From Jacaranda mimosifolia (Eukaryota; Streptophyta; Magnoliopsida; Lamiales; Bignoniaceae), in assembly GCA_018894105.1 (NCBI GenBank), contig CM032128.1:13993001-14057000 (forward strand): a stretch of 64,000 nucleotides of DNA, read 5' to 3'. Below the pieces are notes generated by a model. The model had not been told where the DNA came from and searched no databases. It was given only the letters and a program-made list of their open reading frames with translations. Both the position numbers and the translations under genes were made by a program. Shown in pieces: positions 47,259 to 58,944 of the stretch (positions within the stretch are counted from its first letter, which is position 1; the number at the start of each line of letters is the position of its first letter).

Positions 47259-49543
47259 TAGGGGTGGCAATTTGTGTGGGTTGGGTGGGTTTGGGTTGGG
47301 TTGAAGTACGGATATAAGATTAATTTTCTAAATTCGAATCCAACCCAACCTGATAACAATTTGAAAATATTCATTCATAACCCAACCTGATTCATATCAT
47401 GTCAGGTTTGAGTCAACCTGGTTTTTATTTGGTCAACCCACCAACTCAAATCCCCCAAATCCAACTTGTCAACCTGATTTAAAATAATTATTTCAAACAT
47501 TTATTTTAATTTTTAGAAACTTTTTGGTATTTTTATTTTTTAATTTTATATGTTCTTAATTATTAATAAATTAAAATAGGAGTAAGGAATTCTCATAATT
47601 TTAGCAGCTTTCTAAAAAACTTTTAATTGAACCACATAATATATTGATTTTAAGACTTTTTTTCCTTTCATTCTGTAGTATCTATTAGCATTATAAAAAG
47701 GGGTAAATGGCACTTAACTCCCCCAAATTTAATTGTTTTGGCACATTACCCCCTCCCCTCCTTCCCCCCACCCCAAAAAAAATAATAAAATTAAATAGCT
47801 AAAAAGCACTTCACCCATTCAACTTAGAGTTATCGAAACACTTTAGCTCCCAAATACAATTTCTGGTAGATTAATATATGGCTGGAGAAAAATGTTATTC
47901 TTGACATTTTCACTTTTCTCCACCTTCCTCAAAATATTTGTGTGACACTTTATGCAATGTGTTGTATATATATATTCCCTTAAGAGGGCTATTAGTTTGT
48001 AAAGTGCATTTCTTGCTAAACTAATTAATTATGTTTGTAATCAAAAGGTTGAATTAGTTGTTAACATAAATATATATGTTAGCACTTCTTCCTATTTCTT
48101 TCCTAATCAACATGACCATAGTTTAGATGGATAGCAAAATTAATGATTCTAATCCTTTAAAGACGGATTAGATAATTTTAGCATTACTACAATAAAAGCA
48201 TGAGCTTTACTATTTTCTAAAAATGCCTTTTGTAAAGTAAAAATTTTTTATTTTAAAGTAATAATAAGGTTAGTGATTTTACTTCTTTAATGTGGTTGGC
48301 AAAACAATCTTGTTAGATAACAAAATGAATTAATCATTTGAAATGAATTACAGCATAGTCATATGAATGAAAGATTAAAAATACTTTTAACTAAAATACA
48401 TGTATTAAAACTCGTACGGTTGTATTTCAATCAACAATTAATTTCCTAAGAAAGCAAATGAGATAATTGAATGTGAGGGGAAAAAAAGGAAAAAAAGAAC
48501 CCTGGTTTCCTATTGTTTTTGGTAGATAAGTTTCTTTATTTTTGAGCTGAAAATTGCAAAAATGACAAGAGTAATTAGGTTCCTTTTTTTTGAGTGAAAA
48601 AAGGAGGAAAAAAGTGAAAATGACAAGAATAACTTTTTTTTCGACCATATAATTTGCCAGAAATTGTATTTGGGGGGGGGGTGGTGAAGTGCCATTTACC
48701 CTTATAAAAATATTGAAATCACAAAGTATCTTATTTCTAAAAATAGCATAATTTTTCAAGTTTTACTCACCCGCCACTATTTAATTTTTGTATCTTTTGT
48801 GTCAATCAAATTGTCTCTTTTAACTTCTTAAAATGACATTACTTTTTTGCTTTATATTGATTCAATTAAGCAGCACATAAATCAATAAAAATATATCATC
48901 AAGTAAATAAGTAAACAAGTATTTTAATTGAACAAATAATTTATTATAAAAGCTTGCTTAAGTCTTTTGAACTTTTTATAACCTTTCAACAAAAAGAATT
49001 CTTCTCTATTTATATATACAAAATCTTGCATTGCATATGGCCTAAGAAAAATTTATAGGACAATTCAGTAGTCAAAGCAGTATTTTGTTAATTCTTTGCA
49101 GAATAACTTTCATGTATGTTTGGATACCCAAAAATGACCATTAGAAGCAGTATAAAATTATAATCATTCATAACATATGCTTGCGAAAAATAAATAAGAC
49201 CAAAAAATATCAAAGTAGTAATTTTAATATTGCTAAAGTTCAAAATTTCAAGTTTTATTTTGTTATCTTATATTTTTACTCTTAAAAAATTTAAATTTTA
49301 TTTGTTTAATTCGGGGTTGGATTGAGTTCGTTTAGGTAGGTTTGGGTTATTATGTGACCCAAAGTCAAATTTCGGGAATTGTTCGTATAACCTAAAATTC
49401 AATCCAATCCAATCCATTTTCTCTGGATTCTTATTCGTGTTGATCTTATTAGACTCAAACTCAAAATGGATCAACGCAAATTCAATTTTTTTGTATCAAA
49501 CTCATGTTGGGTTATCGTGTCTTGTGGGAAATTGCTACCCCTA
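47259..49543. mobile_element. hAT-type nonautonomous element, family B copy 1
   Basis: The ends are TAGGGGTGGCAATTT and AAATTGCTACCCCTA, a 15-bp inverted repeat with one mismatch. The flanks CTACAAAT (47251-47258) and CTACAATT (49545-49552) agree at 7 of 8 positions, consistent with a hAT octamer duplication if the right boundary is shifted by one base. GGGTTGGGT-rich sequence lies just inside both ends. It is interrupted by a MULE at 47700-48701. It has no transposase frame. Confidence 0.7.
47700..48701. mobile_element. MULE-type nonautonomous element nested in the hAT element
   Basis: A perfect 9-bp duplication TTATAAAAA flanks it (47691-47699 and 48702-48710), the size typical for Mutator-like elements. 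The ends GGGGTAAATGGCACTT and AAGTGCCATTTACCC are inverted repeats. A second inverted pair (CCAAATACAATTTCTGG at about 47852 and CCAGAAATTGTATTTGG at about 48655) extends the arms. The 110-codon minus frame 48759-48427 is low-complexity and not a gene. The exact duplication suggests a fairly recent insertion, certainly later than the surrounding hAT element. Confidence 0.8.
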
Positions 49544-49551
49544 ACTACAAT

Positions 49552-51655
49552 TACAACATGAGGTTTAGCCATAATGGACAACTTAATTATAAAAACTAAA
49601 AAATAAATCATCAAACAATGTGATTTTTTTAATTTAATTAAAAATATAAAAAATTTAAGAATTTAGAATTTGATCAAAATTGCACACTTGTGTTTCATAT
49701 TGTCGTGCTATATATAATAGTGTAGATCTGTTTATCTTTATATATGTATGAATTATTTCTAAGTTGTATTTATGACTATATTGTGCTCTTTTTTCACAAT
49801 TAATGTCAAATTGAATAACTACCTAGTAATTATTCCTATTAAATATAAATAAATAAATAAAATAATGTAATTTTACCTTTTAACCATTTTACTTATACTT
49901 TGTAACTCTTGAATAGCAAATAGTTAATTCAAATATTCACGACCAAAAAATATTAGATTTTCTTCCAAATAAGCCCTGAAAAGAGAAGGAAAGTTGGAAT
50001 GTAAACAAATATCTATTATTGAATTGACCCAACCCGATAGTTCATGTTTTGAGAACTTCCAATGTCAAAATCACAGAATGGGTAAGCCAATCCCTAAACT
50101 ATGTAACGTACTTTATCTATCAGGTGACGAGTGAGCATTTTACCAGAGGTTTCTAATCTACGCATGTGTTATTCCTATTGAAGCATATACTCTGGGGCAA
50201 GTGTAAGGCGGATGATTTTGAAGCAGACTTCCCATTCATCAGATAGAGAAGATGACCAAGATTTCATAATTCGCATTTTGAAAATTAAAAATGCCAAAAT
50301 AAGAATAAGACTTGATATTATTAAAAATGCCCCAAAATATCATATTCGTAAAGCAAAAATATAGACACACTCCTATGAATGTGGAAATAATACTGGACTG
50401 ATCGATTCAAATTGAAGTTGTAAAGTCATTTATAACTGTTTAGTCAAAACCTAGGACGTATTGTCCAAATCATTAGTTTGCTACTAGATGTAACCTTCCC
50501 GCTGGGCAAGATGCCTAATATTTGTAACTTCTTAGTTATATCTCCTTATCCATCAGATAAATCGAAAACTCCAAATTATATCTTCCCACATGTCAAAGCA
50601 AAAAATACACTTCGAATATTTTTCTATTAAGTCTTATCTCTTAGAAAGAGAGAGAATTTCCTATTTTTTTTTCATTAAATTCAATAAAAAAATAGAATAA
50701 ATGATTCATTGAAATAATGAGTTACCATTGATATCGATACATCTAAGATCGCAAAATGTTCAGAAATTCGTCCATTTAATCCTTTTTTTTTGGTGCTAGA
50801 TATCTCGTTCGTACACCTCTTCTTGATAATAATAATTTTGTTCTTTTTATGAACTTGATGTCAATATATTTACGAGTGTAGAATTCATTTTGGCCAATTA
50901 AACCTTCTCAAACTGATTCTTTTTAAGAATAAAAAAGATTTGTACCGAAACAATAGATGCCAAAAAGAATAAATGACCTTAAACACCTAATGAATCTTGA
51001 ATCATTATTCCTTCATCTCGCTAATCAAATCCACAATTCCAATAAATGTATATTAAGCAACACCAAAAAGAAAAGGAAAAGAAAAAAACCAATACCCATA
51101 CTCATGCTTTACATTTTACTTTATTCTGTATAACATTATACGAGTAATATTATTTCTCAATCCATATCTAATTAAATGACTAATTCTATTAATTATTTCC
51201 ACTAAGTACAAAGAATACAATTTTGCCTTCTAATCATTTCACTCATGCTCTGTATTATAATTAAGATAGTGTATATTAGATCACAAAAAAAAGTGAAAAA
51301 ATCACTACCCACAATTATATTTTTATGTAGCATAGATTGGTTAATGTAACTCTCCAATTAAATAAAGTTTAAGAGTAATTTCTTCAAAATATTAATCAAT
51401 AATCTAAGACTTATCTCTCGCTCCCAAATATTTGAATCTTGTTGTTCCTATAGGTGCTCCCCAATAGAGGCGTTGTGTCACTTAAGAGTAGTAGGATACA
51501 ATATTTGAAGAAAATAAATAAATAATAATTTAACACATTTGATACATATGCTAAAATTCCTATAATATTTTTTTTATATATGATGACATTATTTATTCAT
51601 TTTACATAATATAAATTTATTTTAATAATTTTAATCTATTTATTTAAATTTTTTT
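49552..51655. other. Gene-free AT-rich spacer
   Basis: No domain, RNA gene or element boundary was recognised in these 2.1 kb. The sequence is A/T-rich, with several poly-T/A runs. It lies between the hAT element and the tandem repeats that precede the sugar transporter gene. Confidence 0.5.
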
Positions 51656-51656
51656 A

Positions 51657-52190
51657 TAAATAAAAATTAAAAAGTTATGATACAATGATAATTGTAGATA
51701 TAAAATAAGTAAGTTATAAATGATAGTTATTATATAACTTCTAATTATTAGAATTAAAAAAAAAAAGTAAGGGCATCTTAAGTAAATCGTTTAAAAATAC
51801 ACTAAAAATGGGTAAATGTTTTATTAATAGTCTAGATTTTTCATAAATAAGAATTAAAAAGTTATGATAAAATAGTAATTATTGATAATAGGTGAGTTAT
51901 AAATGGTAACTATTATATAATTTCTAGTTATTAGAATTAAAAAAAATAAGCAAAGATATTTTAAGCAAATCATTTGAAAACACGGTAAAAAAGGCTATAT
52001 TTTTATTAATATTATAGATTTTTTTATAAATAAGAATTAAAAAATTATGATAAAATATAATTGTAGATATAAAATGAATTTATAAGTGGTAGTTATTATA
52101 TAAGTTCTAATTATTAGAATTAAAAAAAAAAATGTAAGGGCGCTTTTAGTAAATTATTCGAATATACATTAAAAAGAGTGAGTGCTCTGA
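51657..52190. repeat. Approx. 185-bp tandem repeat x3 upstream of the sugar transporter
   Basis: Three head-to-tail units begin at 51657, 51844 and 52027 with TAAATAA(A/G)AATTAAAAA. Each contains TAGTTATTATATAA, then TATTAGAATTAAAAAAA, then a GGGC- or AGATATTTTAAG-type linker. Spacing is 187 and 183 bases, and copies are roughly 80-85% alike by eye. The last unit stops about 240 bases before the start codon at 52433. Confidence 0.8.
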
Positions 52191-52360
52191 TAATATTGAT
52201 GATGATGACGATTATTTTCGGATTTCGTCTACAACACACTTCCCAGTTCCTGGGCCATGCCTGTGATAGCGAAACGCATTTAGCCTACGACTCATTTACC
52301 ACAAGAATCTGAATCAATCAACTGCGGATATGAAGCATATAGTTACGAGCAAATAGCAGA

Positions 52361-52372
52361 TTCTATATATGA
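52361..52372 (+). promoter_or_regulatory. Candidate TATA box of the sugar transporter gene
   Basis: TTCTATATATGA lies 61-72 bases upstream of the ATG at 52433, at a position that would give a leader of about 35 bases. AT-rich surroundings make it uncertain. Confidence 0.4.
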
Positions 52373-52432
52373 TAGTAATAGCGTTACTTATTTGGTTGAT
52401 CCATTTCCATTGAACTGTGGGGGGGCGATAAA

Positions 52433-53094
52433 ATGGCGCTAACTTTTGCTCCGACTCTGTTGAATCTCAAGTTCTCGAATAAGAATTGTTGCGTTGCCAA
52501 GAAAGCTAATCCCCTTGCTGCTACCATTACTGGCAGAAACCATCTTAACCTGTGTTCTCAAAGCATCTCATTTTTGGCTAAAGATGAAGGATTTAGGATT
52601 CCCTTTTTGCGGTCTGCTGCTGAACGCAATTTGATGAAGGTAATTGCAGAATGAGGGAATTTTATTTTGTTTATTTTCTTGGGTTTTGGTTGTATTGAAT
52701 GCACCATAAAAGTTTGAAACTTTGAATATTTACCGTTTATTTATTTTTATTTATTTTTATTTTTTTGTTGTTGGAAGGTCCGAGCTTCTTCGGGGGAATC
52801 TAAATCGTTCAATTCTGAAACAACACAGCAAGAGGTTTTTGCTTGGTCTTCTGTTATCTTACCGTAAGCCCTTTCTTTTTACTATTTTTATGGGTAAATT
52901 TTTTCCTTTTCTTTTATATTTTTCTTTTTCTTTTTCCTTTTCTTTTTTTGTTGGTGGTATGTTCTCCTGGTTAATTAAAGGAAAATTTATATTAATTGTG
53001 TCTTGTAGTGATGGACAAATTAAAACAGTGAGAGGGTCAATTAGACTTCTTTTCCTTACTTGGCTCTTTTGATTTTTCAACTTGAAGTTCTAAC

Positions 53095-53136
<42 letters not shown>

Positions 53137-56100
53137 TTTCAAAAACAGAGCAGAGCGATGAAAATGATTGAAGAAAATGTATCTCTCACTTGGTTCATCA
53201 GATCAAGTGTTTCTCTACTTGGGTTAAATTGAATTTCATGAAATATTAGAAATCTTGATGTCAGGGTTGCAATTTATGAACTGAGATTGCCATGGGGTTT
53301 ATGACATAAAACATTCAGTCCTCTAAATTTAGATGATATTAATTTAACAAAATAGGATCATCTTTTTGTCGTCATACTGATTATAAAGTGAAAAAGGCCG
53401 AAATATGCAAAGTTCAGGGTGGAAATTTCTTCAGCCCCACATTTTACACTTTTTATCTGCTATGCTACAATAGATGCAATCAATGTCTAGTTGGTTAATG
53501 TTTTTGAAAAGTTGAAGGATATCATGAGGAAAGAAGGATATATGAAAGTTTGTTTACTTTGATAACAAAAATATTATCTTGCCAATTATAAACGCGTAAA
53601 AATATTATTATAGGTATTACTTATTGTACATTGCACTCCTTGGTCTCGTGAAGAGTCTTGGATTTATTGTTGATTAAATTTTTGGATTTGACCATATTAT
53701 GGACATTTGTCTTGTTGCTTTAGCTTTTCCTCAATAAAATCGGATCTATTGGACTGCTAAGCTTTTCACTATTTATTTATAATTTTTACCGCATACTTCA
53801 ATTGTCTGTGCATGCTGTGACTGCTATACTTCATTGACAGATTTCTATTCCCTGCCTTGGGTGGTTTGTTGTTTGGCTATGACATTGGTGCGACCTCAGG
53901 AGCTACTATCTCATTACAGGTAGCATTCCCACATCATGCGTTCGGAATCTTAATGGAATTATGATTTATTTTACTTTGTTTTACAGTCACCCGAGCTTAG
54001 TGGCACAAACTGGTTCAACCTTTCCACTGTTCAGCTTGGCTTAGTGGTATGCTGTATTTTATTGCACTTCTGATATCAGTTAAGATGACATACTTCATTG
54101 ACTCTGCTTGCCTTATTGTTTCTTAATCAAGGTTAGTGGTTCCCTTTATGGAGCTCTTCTTGGTTCCCTCATCGTTTATCCTCTGGCTGATTTCCTTGGT
54201 AATCTGTTTTTCTAGTTACAATATTCCAATTTTTTTTAAACATTCTCAATAATACATTAGATGTATTTTGGTTGATATACATGTAGGAAGGAGGAGAGAA
54301 CTTATCGTTGCATCCGTCCTTTATTTGACTGGTGGTTTGTTGACTGCCTATTCTCCTGGCCTTGGAGTTCTCTTGATTGCCCGGTTTCTGTATGGTCTTG
54401 GTATTGGCATGGTGAGCTTTCTAAGTTTTCCTTGATCAATTCTTGTTTAGAAGTTTAACTGATTTAAGCCTAATCTACCAATAATTCATCAATCTTCAAA
54501 CTTCCATTTGCTAGGCAATGCATGGGGCACCTCTTTACATAGCAGAGACCTGTCCATCTCAGATTCGGGGAACTTTGATATCTCTAAAAGAGCTTTTTAT
54601 AGTTCTCGGGATATTGGTAAATATTATTCCAGGCCAATTGCTTTTTGTAGTTTATATTGTGAAACAAAAAAGCTAAATGTTAGAGAATGATTTTCTATAC
54701 AGTTAGGTTATTTTGTTGGGAGTTTTGCAATCAATGCTGTTGGAGGGTGGCGTTACATGTATGGATTTAGTGCTCCAATTGCATTGCTTATGGGGTTAGG
54801 TATGTGGAGTCTTCCACCATCTCCGAGATGGTTACTTCTTAGAGCTGTTCAAGGTAAAGGGCCCTTACAAGAATACAAAGAGAAGGCTATCCTAGTGTTG
54901 AGAAAACTAAGAGGCGTGTCTGGTGATGACAAAGCATCTGAAAAGCAAATTGAAGACACCCTCGATTCCCTGAAAACTGCATATGCCAATCAGGATTCAG
55001 AAGGAAGTTTTCTTGAGGTGTTTCAGGGGCCAAGTCTGAAAGCCTTTATAATTGGTGGAGGACTTGTCCTTTTTCAGCAGGTTGATGTTATTGATTCCAG
55101 TTGCATATTTAGAGGGTGTTTGGCTAAACTTATTTAAAACATCTTATAAGATGTTAGATCTTATTTTTAAATAAGTTGTTGAAGTGTTTGGATAAAATAA
55201 GATCTTGAAGCTTATAAGATATTAATAATGGCAATTTTGTAATTAAAATGGTTAAAAATGAATGAGCTTGTTAAGATTTTAAAAATAAGTTAGAGTCTCC
55301 TTACTTTTTAAAAAAGAGCTTATAAGCTTCTAACATCTTATTTTAGGATTTTATAAACTTTTTTTAAAAAAAATTTACCAAACACTTTTTATCAACTTAT
55401 AAGCTCTTAAACATCTTATAAGATGTTTTAAAGAGCTTATAAGCTCACCCAAACACCCTCTTAGTTGTTATCTTCTTCTATTTTCTAATTGAAGTACAAT
55501 GATGGCCATGGATGTATCAGATTACTGGGCAGCCAAGTGTTCTTTACTATGCAGGCCCCATTCTTCAGGTACTCGATATCTACGAGTCAGAATTCCTTTT
55601 GTTTGTTTCTACTCAAGTCTTCCATCTTTCTTGTTCTTGTTTGAGTGTTTGTTACATCAATACCATAATCTGTTCTCAGACCGCTGGATTTGCTGCGGCT
55701 GCTGATGCTACAAAACTTTCAGTTGTTGTTGGTGTATTTAAGGTACTTGTAACCGAAGTGTTTCTCATATGGAAATTTTTGTTTGATTTCCCTCTTTCCA
55801 TCATAGGTAACTGTTGTATTAATTATTTTGGGGTTTGTTCTTGCAGTTGCTGATGACGGGAGTAGCTGTCTTGAAAGTTGATGATCTTGGGAGAAGACCC
55901 CTGCTAATTGGAGGTGTCGGTGGGCTTGTATGTAATCTGCCACCGTCATAGAATTAGTATTTCCAAATAGTTTCATGTTAATTCTGTTTCACTGTTAAAA
56001 TCAAGTACATTTCTTTAACTTCCTATCACACTGGCCACAGGCCTTCTCCTTGCTGCTGCTTTCTGCCTACTACAAGTTCCTAGGGGAGTTTCCTTTCGTT

Positions 56101-56639
56101 GCTGTAGCTGCTTTGCTTCTCTATGTGGGTTGCTATCAGGTGATTATACGACCTAAAAAAACTTGTAGATGGATGGGACTTCATATTCAATTACGAAAAT
56201 ACTCATTTTCTCCCTGTCAAATTAGTTTCTATAGCCAGATCAACAATATTATGCTTGATATTTGAAATTCCAGATATCATTTGGACCTATCAGTTGGCTT
56301 ATGGTGTCAGAGATTTTCCCACTTCGCACAAGAGGAAAGGGTATTAGTCTTGCAGTACTCACAAATTTCGGCTCAAATGCTATCGTAACCTTTGCTTTCT
56401 CACCACTGAAGGTAACTGATAGTATTTGTATCCTTGTCCATCCTGTGTGCATTGTTATCCAGAATTCCTTTTTAAAGTAAAATGCTTCCTGATCCTGTGT
56501 GCAGGAGTTACTTGGAGCGGAAAATCTTTTTCTTCTATTTGGGGCAATTGCCATACTTTCGCTTGTGTTTGTTGTAGTCTCTGTTCCTGAGACCAAAGGG
56601 TTGAGCTTGGAAGAAATTGAATCCAAAATTTTGAAGTGA
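52433..56639 (+). CDS. pSuT: Plastidic sugar/H+ symporter (pSuT; D-xylose-proton symporter-like 3)
   Basis: MFS sugar transporter, very likely of the plastid inner envelope; the Arabidopsis relative exports sugars from the plastid and affects cold responses. Fourteen GT-AG exons keep frame to a 555-aa protein: 52433-52639, 52778-52863, 53841-53919, 53987-54046, 54132-54198, 54287-54411, 54515-54616, 54703-55080, 55521-55568, 55680-55742, 55847-55927, 56041-56139, 56274-56411 and 56505-56639. Residues 1 to about 75 are a Ser/Lys/Arg-rich transit peptide. Twelve membrane segments follow. MFS/sugar signatures are FGYDIGATSG at about 109-118, GRRRE at 167-171 (loop 2-3), PPSPRW at 280-285, QQITGQPSVLYYAGP at 367-381, DDLGRRPL at 416-423, GPISWLMVSEIFPLRTRG at 469-486 and PETKG at 539-543. 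The transit peptide and length distinguish it from the shorter vacuolar VGT-type relatives. Intron 8 holds a Tourist-like MITE. The substrate is inferred from family only. Confidence 0.93.
53096..53137. repeat. (TTA)n microsatellite in intron 2 of the sugar transporter gene
   Basis: Fourteen or so uninterrupted ATT/TTA trinucleotides lie in the 977-bp second intron, a likely length-polymorphic marker. Confidence 0.9.
55112..55460. mobile_element. Tourist-like (PIF/Harbinger) MITE in intron 8
   Basis: The ends GAGGGTGTTTGG and CCAAACACCCTC are perfect 12-bp inverted repeats, flanked by the trinucleotide TTA on both sides (55109-55111 and 55461-55463), the hallmark of PIF/Harbinger insertions. 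Inner complementary blocks (AAACATCTTATAAGATGTT near both ends) let the 349-bp element fold back. It lies between exons 8 and 9 and leaves both splice sites intact. Confidence 0.85.
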
Positions 56640-58390
56640 AAGCCTTTAGGATGGCACAGCTGTTGTTTCAGATTTCAGCTCCTTGATGTTATACTATACA
56701 TACTACTTTCCAGTGTTAGATGTGTTCTCTCGAATCAAAGAAATCATTCTGCAAATATTTATATGGAAAGTTAGGGTAAAACATCCACTGTCCATCATAC
56801 CAATTTTTTTTTTTTTTTTTTTTTCCCCACTCGTCTCCAGTTTATAACTTCCATTTTTGGGATACTATACAACAAAGTTAGGAAAATGTTATTTTTTCCT
56901 CTTTTCTTTTTCTTTTTTTTCAACACCCCCGTACACTAAATACATTTGGGACATTTGAGGATGATGCTGGATGAAGAAAATCATCCAGCCTCATCACATG
57001 TTTACTTTGCACCACAAAAGCCCTGGATTTGTTGCTCAGCCCGCCACTGTAGCAGGATGAATCAAGATGAGGAATCCTACATGAATGGTCTGATTGATTT
57101 ATCACTTTACGGCCACGAATTGGATGAGCATGCAAAATATCAAGTTGCCTATTACACAGTAGCTTCAGTCAAATTTTAAAATCAAATGAATATTCATATT
57201 TAACATAAATGAGAAAAATACCCTTTATAAATAAACAAGGAGGAAAAAAAAAAAAAAAAGAGAAATAGAGGCAGGCGGCGACAGCGATTGAAACTTATTT
57301 GGTTTGGAGAAGCCCTTAATTTTGTAATATGCCAGCAGAGAAAAGAAAAGTGAGGGAGAATGGAAACCAAAAAAGGAAAAAAAAATGAAGAAAAAAAAAT
57401 GTGAGGAGAAAGCAGAAAAATGGAGTTGCAAAAGAGGGGGATTTGGAAGGAAAGAAGAGGAAATGCGGATGAAGAAAAAGAGGACAAGTGGTCTTCAATT
57501 GAATGACAAAGAAGTACACCTTTTTTTAATAATTGAATAGAAGTACAACACAATTTTTTGGAAGAGGGCAATAGAAGTGCACCCTTTTTTTTTTTAATTA
57601 GAATTCTGTTTCCTTTTCTTTTATTTTTAAATGTTATATTTTTTTAAATGAGGGTATTTTTGGTAATAAATATCTTATCCTATTTTCTTATCTTGGTAAG
57701 TAAATAATCTACTTGAACTATTATATATCCTTTATCTTATATCTTATCACACAAAGTAAATATGATATCATAATTATAAGATAATCACAATCCCTAACAT
57801 CATCATACATTTTATCCTATCATTCTACATCTCATCAAATTAAGTAAACAAGGCTTGACAAAATAAAATAGCACTATAAAAATGGGTAATCAACTTTTAA
57901 GGGCAATCTATAGAATATACACAAATTTTTTCCTTTTTAAATCTCATTCAAAATTTTATGATAATTTCTTTTATTTTTATACACATGCACTTCGATGTCC
58001 GTTAAATTTGATTCAATTATTTAATACTTTATGATTTTTTTTATCATTCATTTCTATTGGGATTCTTTAAATGCTTTATTCAATTATTTTTGCTGGTCGA
58101 TTCAATTTATCAGTCATTTTTTATTAATGCTTAAAATACCTATTGAATCAAATTTACAAGTTAATGAAATCATATTCAATGGCAGAAAATAATTTATTTA
58201 AATTAGAACTAGAACTCTGTTAAAAAAAAAACACTTGAGCTTGGAATCACAATAATGGTAAGTTGGTAAACAAGAAATTATATTTGAAACCAAAAGAATA
58301 TTCTTATATATAGTATTTAATTCTCATCATGAACTCTCTGAATCTATACATATGCTTTTACAGAGAGTGCAAGCATTGTTTTTTACTGGT
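56640..58390. other. 3' flank of the sugar transporter gene; gene-free
   Basis: It contains poly-T at 56805-56824, a chance 77-codon frame at 56946-57179, purine-rich GAAAAGAGG-type low complexity at 57240-57480, and AT-rich sequence after 57600. No gene is supported. The 3' UTR of the transporter must lie in the first few hundred bases; no AATAAA was seen close by. Confidence 0.5.
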
Positions 58391-58400
58391 ATTTACATGA

Positions 58401-58645
58401 GGGCTAATACAAATTGACCCTTTATGATAATTGAAATAAACAAAATATCTCTTGTGATAAAAAGCATCAAAACACTATCATGTGTTTATAAAAATAAGCA
58501 AAATACTAAAATACCTCGGGTCATGGAAAGGTGGTGTACATGTATTGAAAACACGTAGTGTTTTTTTTTATTATTATTATTATTTAAACCACAATGGATG
58601 TTTTGCTAATTATTTTGATTATCAGAAGGTCAATTTATATAGCCC
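58401..58645. mobile_element. Short MULE-type MITE with perfect 10-bp target duplication
   Basis: The decamer ATTTACATGA flanks the element exactly on both sides (58391-58400 and 58646-58655). The ends GGGCTAATACAAATTGACCC and the reverse complement of the right end, GGGCTATATAAATTGACCTT, form a long inverted repeat that continues imperfectly to AAACAAAATATC on the left. The 245-bp length and absence of coding sequence fit a nonautonomous Mutator-like MITE. The perfect duplication implies a recent insertion. Confidence 0.85.
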
Positions 58646-58826
58646 ATTTACATGACAATAAAGCCGCTAGACTATATACTAAGTTGAGGTAAGGTTCATA
58701 TTCCTTCTGCTTGTTTGCTTCTTTTTGGAATTAGCAAATTAAAGTCGCAGGAATATGTCCCAAACCCTCCGCACAGGCGGGTATCAAAAACAAATATAAT
58801 TAAAATAACTATACTAAGTTCTGATA

Positions 58827-58844
58827 TATATATATATATATATG
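58827..58844. repeat. (AT)n microsatellite
   Basis: An uninterrupted AT dinucleotide run between the MITE at 58401-58645 and the last exon of the LTI65-like gene. Similar AT runs occur at 32777-32799 and 34908-34926. Confidence 0.9.
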
Positions 58845-58944
58845 ATAGTTGAGTGTATGCAATAAAAAATCATTAATATATAGGAACTTGTACTGATTCT
58901 TTATCATGTGTTTGCTGTTGACTGTTGGCCGCATGTATGAGTCT

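Noticed and set aside
48427..48759. 110-codon minus frame as a gene
   Set aside because: It is low-complexity poly-Lys/Phe sequence lying inside and across the end of the MULE element; no domain.
56946..57179. 77-codon frame downstream of the sugar transporter
   Set aside because: No homology recognised, no promoter or intron signals; probably chance.
57200..57571. Phe/Ser-rich 123-codon minus frame as a membrane protein
   Set aside because: It arises from a purine-rich low-complexity tract (GAAAAAGAGG type); composition alone explains it.
57643..57853. Possible MITE ending AAGTAAACAAGGC
   Set aside because: The right end resembles common MITE termini, but no matching left end or target duplication could be found.
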